Assembly: GCA_030141605.1 (NCBI GenBank)
Contig: JAQGDQ010000102.1
Span: 511,266 to 575,265, forward strand
Origin: Tubiluchus corallicola
Taxonomy: Eukaryota > Priapulida > Priapulimorpha > Priapulimorphida > Tubiluchidae
Length of the DNA stretch: 64,000 nt
Direction of reading: 5' to 3'
Position 1 is the stretch's first letter. Each line of letters begins with the position of its first letter. The notes beneath the pieces were generated by a model, which saw only the letters and a program-made list of their open reading frames with translations, searched no databases and was not told the DNA's origin. The translations under genes and the position numbers were made by a program. Below are positions 63,989 through 64,000 of the stretch, piece after piece.

Positions 63989-64000
63989 GCACCGATTTCT

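Overview
The window is AT-rich animal nuclear DNA. It has GT-AG introns of about 0.1-4 kb, abundant microsatellites and minisatellites, and many short transposon relics. No sequence here fixes the species. The protein similarities and finely divided introns suit a slowly evolving invertebrate metazoan. Family names, human comparisons and residue alignments come from my knowledge of the families, because no search could be run.

Three protein genes are supported. (1) UBR3, an E3 ubiquitin ligase, fills positions 2318-48994 on the minus strand. I could trace 37 coding exons from an ATG to a stop. All splice phases agree, and the total is 5379 nt, or 1792 residues. It carries an N-terminal UBR box, a split RING-H2 domain and the C-terminal cysteine-rich domain of the UBR family. 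(2) OXSM, the mitochondrial 3-oxoacyl-ACP synthase, lies at 50111-51457 on the plus strand as a single uninterrupted exon of 448 residues. (3) NFS1, the mitochondrial cysteine desulfurase, is on the plus strand. A proposed first exon sits at 49194-49290 and further exons run from 54110 to 63504; the 3' end lies beyond the window.

The centre of the window is the interesting part. UBR3 and the proposed NFS1 start are head to head, with 199 bp between their ATGs. The proposed NFS1 exon 1 encodes a textbook mitochondrial presequence and ends in phase 1 at a consensus donor. Two downstream acceptors fit it in frame: the one directly before the OXSM ATG (50106) and the one before NFS1 exon 2 (54110). 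OXSM would then be nested in NFS1 intron 1 and could share its targeting exon by alternative splicing. This makes biochemical sense. Mitochondrial fatty-acid synthesis, in which OXSM elongates acyl-ACP, supplies the acyl-ACP that binds ISD11/LYRM4 in the NFS1 desulfurase complex. RNA evidence is needed. Separately, the NFS1 exon expected to encode the cofactor-binding SGATESNN region was not found between 55371 and 57133.

The rest is introns and flanks. They contain 5'-truncated non-LTR retrotransposon ends with simple-repeat tails, TIR elements (three hAT-like copies and several with TA target duplications), a tRNA-derived SINE, fold-back elements, four minisatellites and long AAT, CTG/TTG, GTAA and CT tracts. 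Positions 1-2240 lie downstream of UBR3 and hold mainly a dispersed repeat. Positions 51640-54100 hold little beyond a telomere-like repeat and one pogo-like element.
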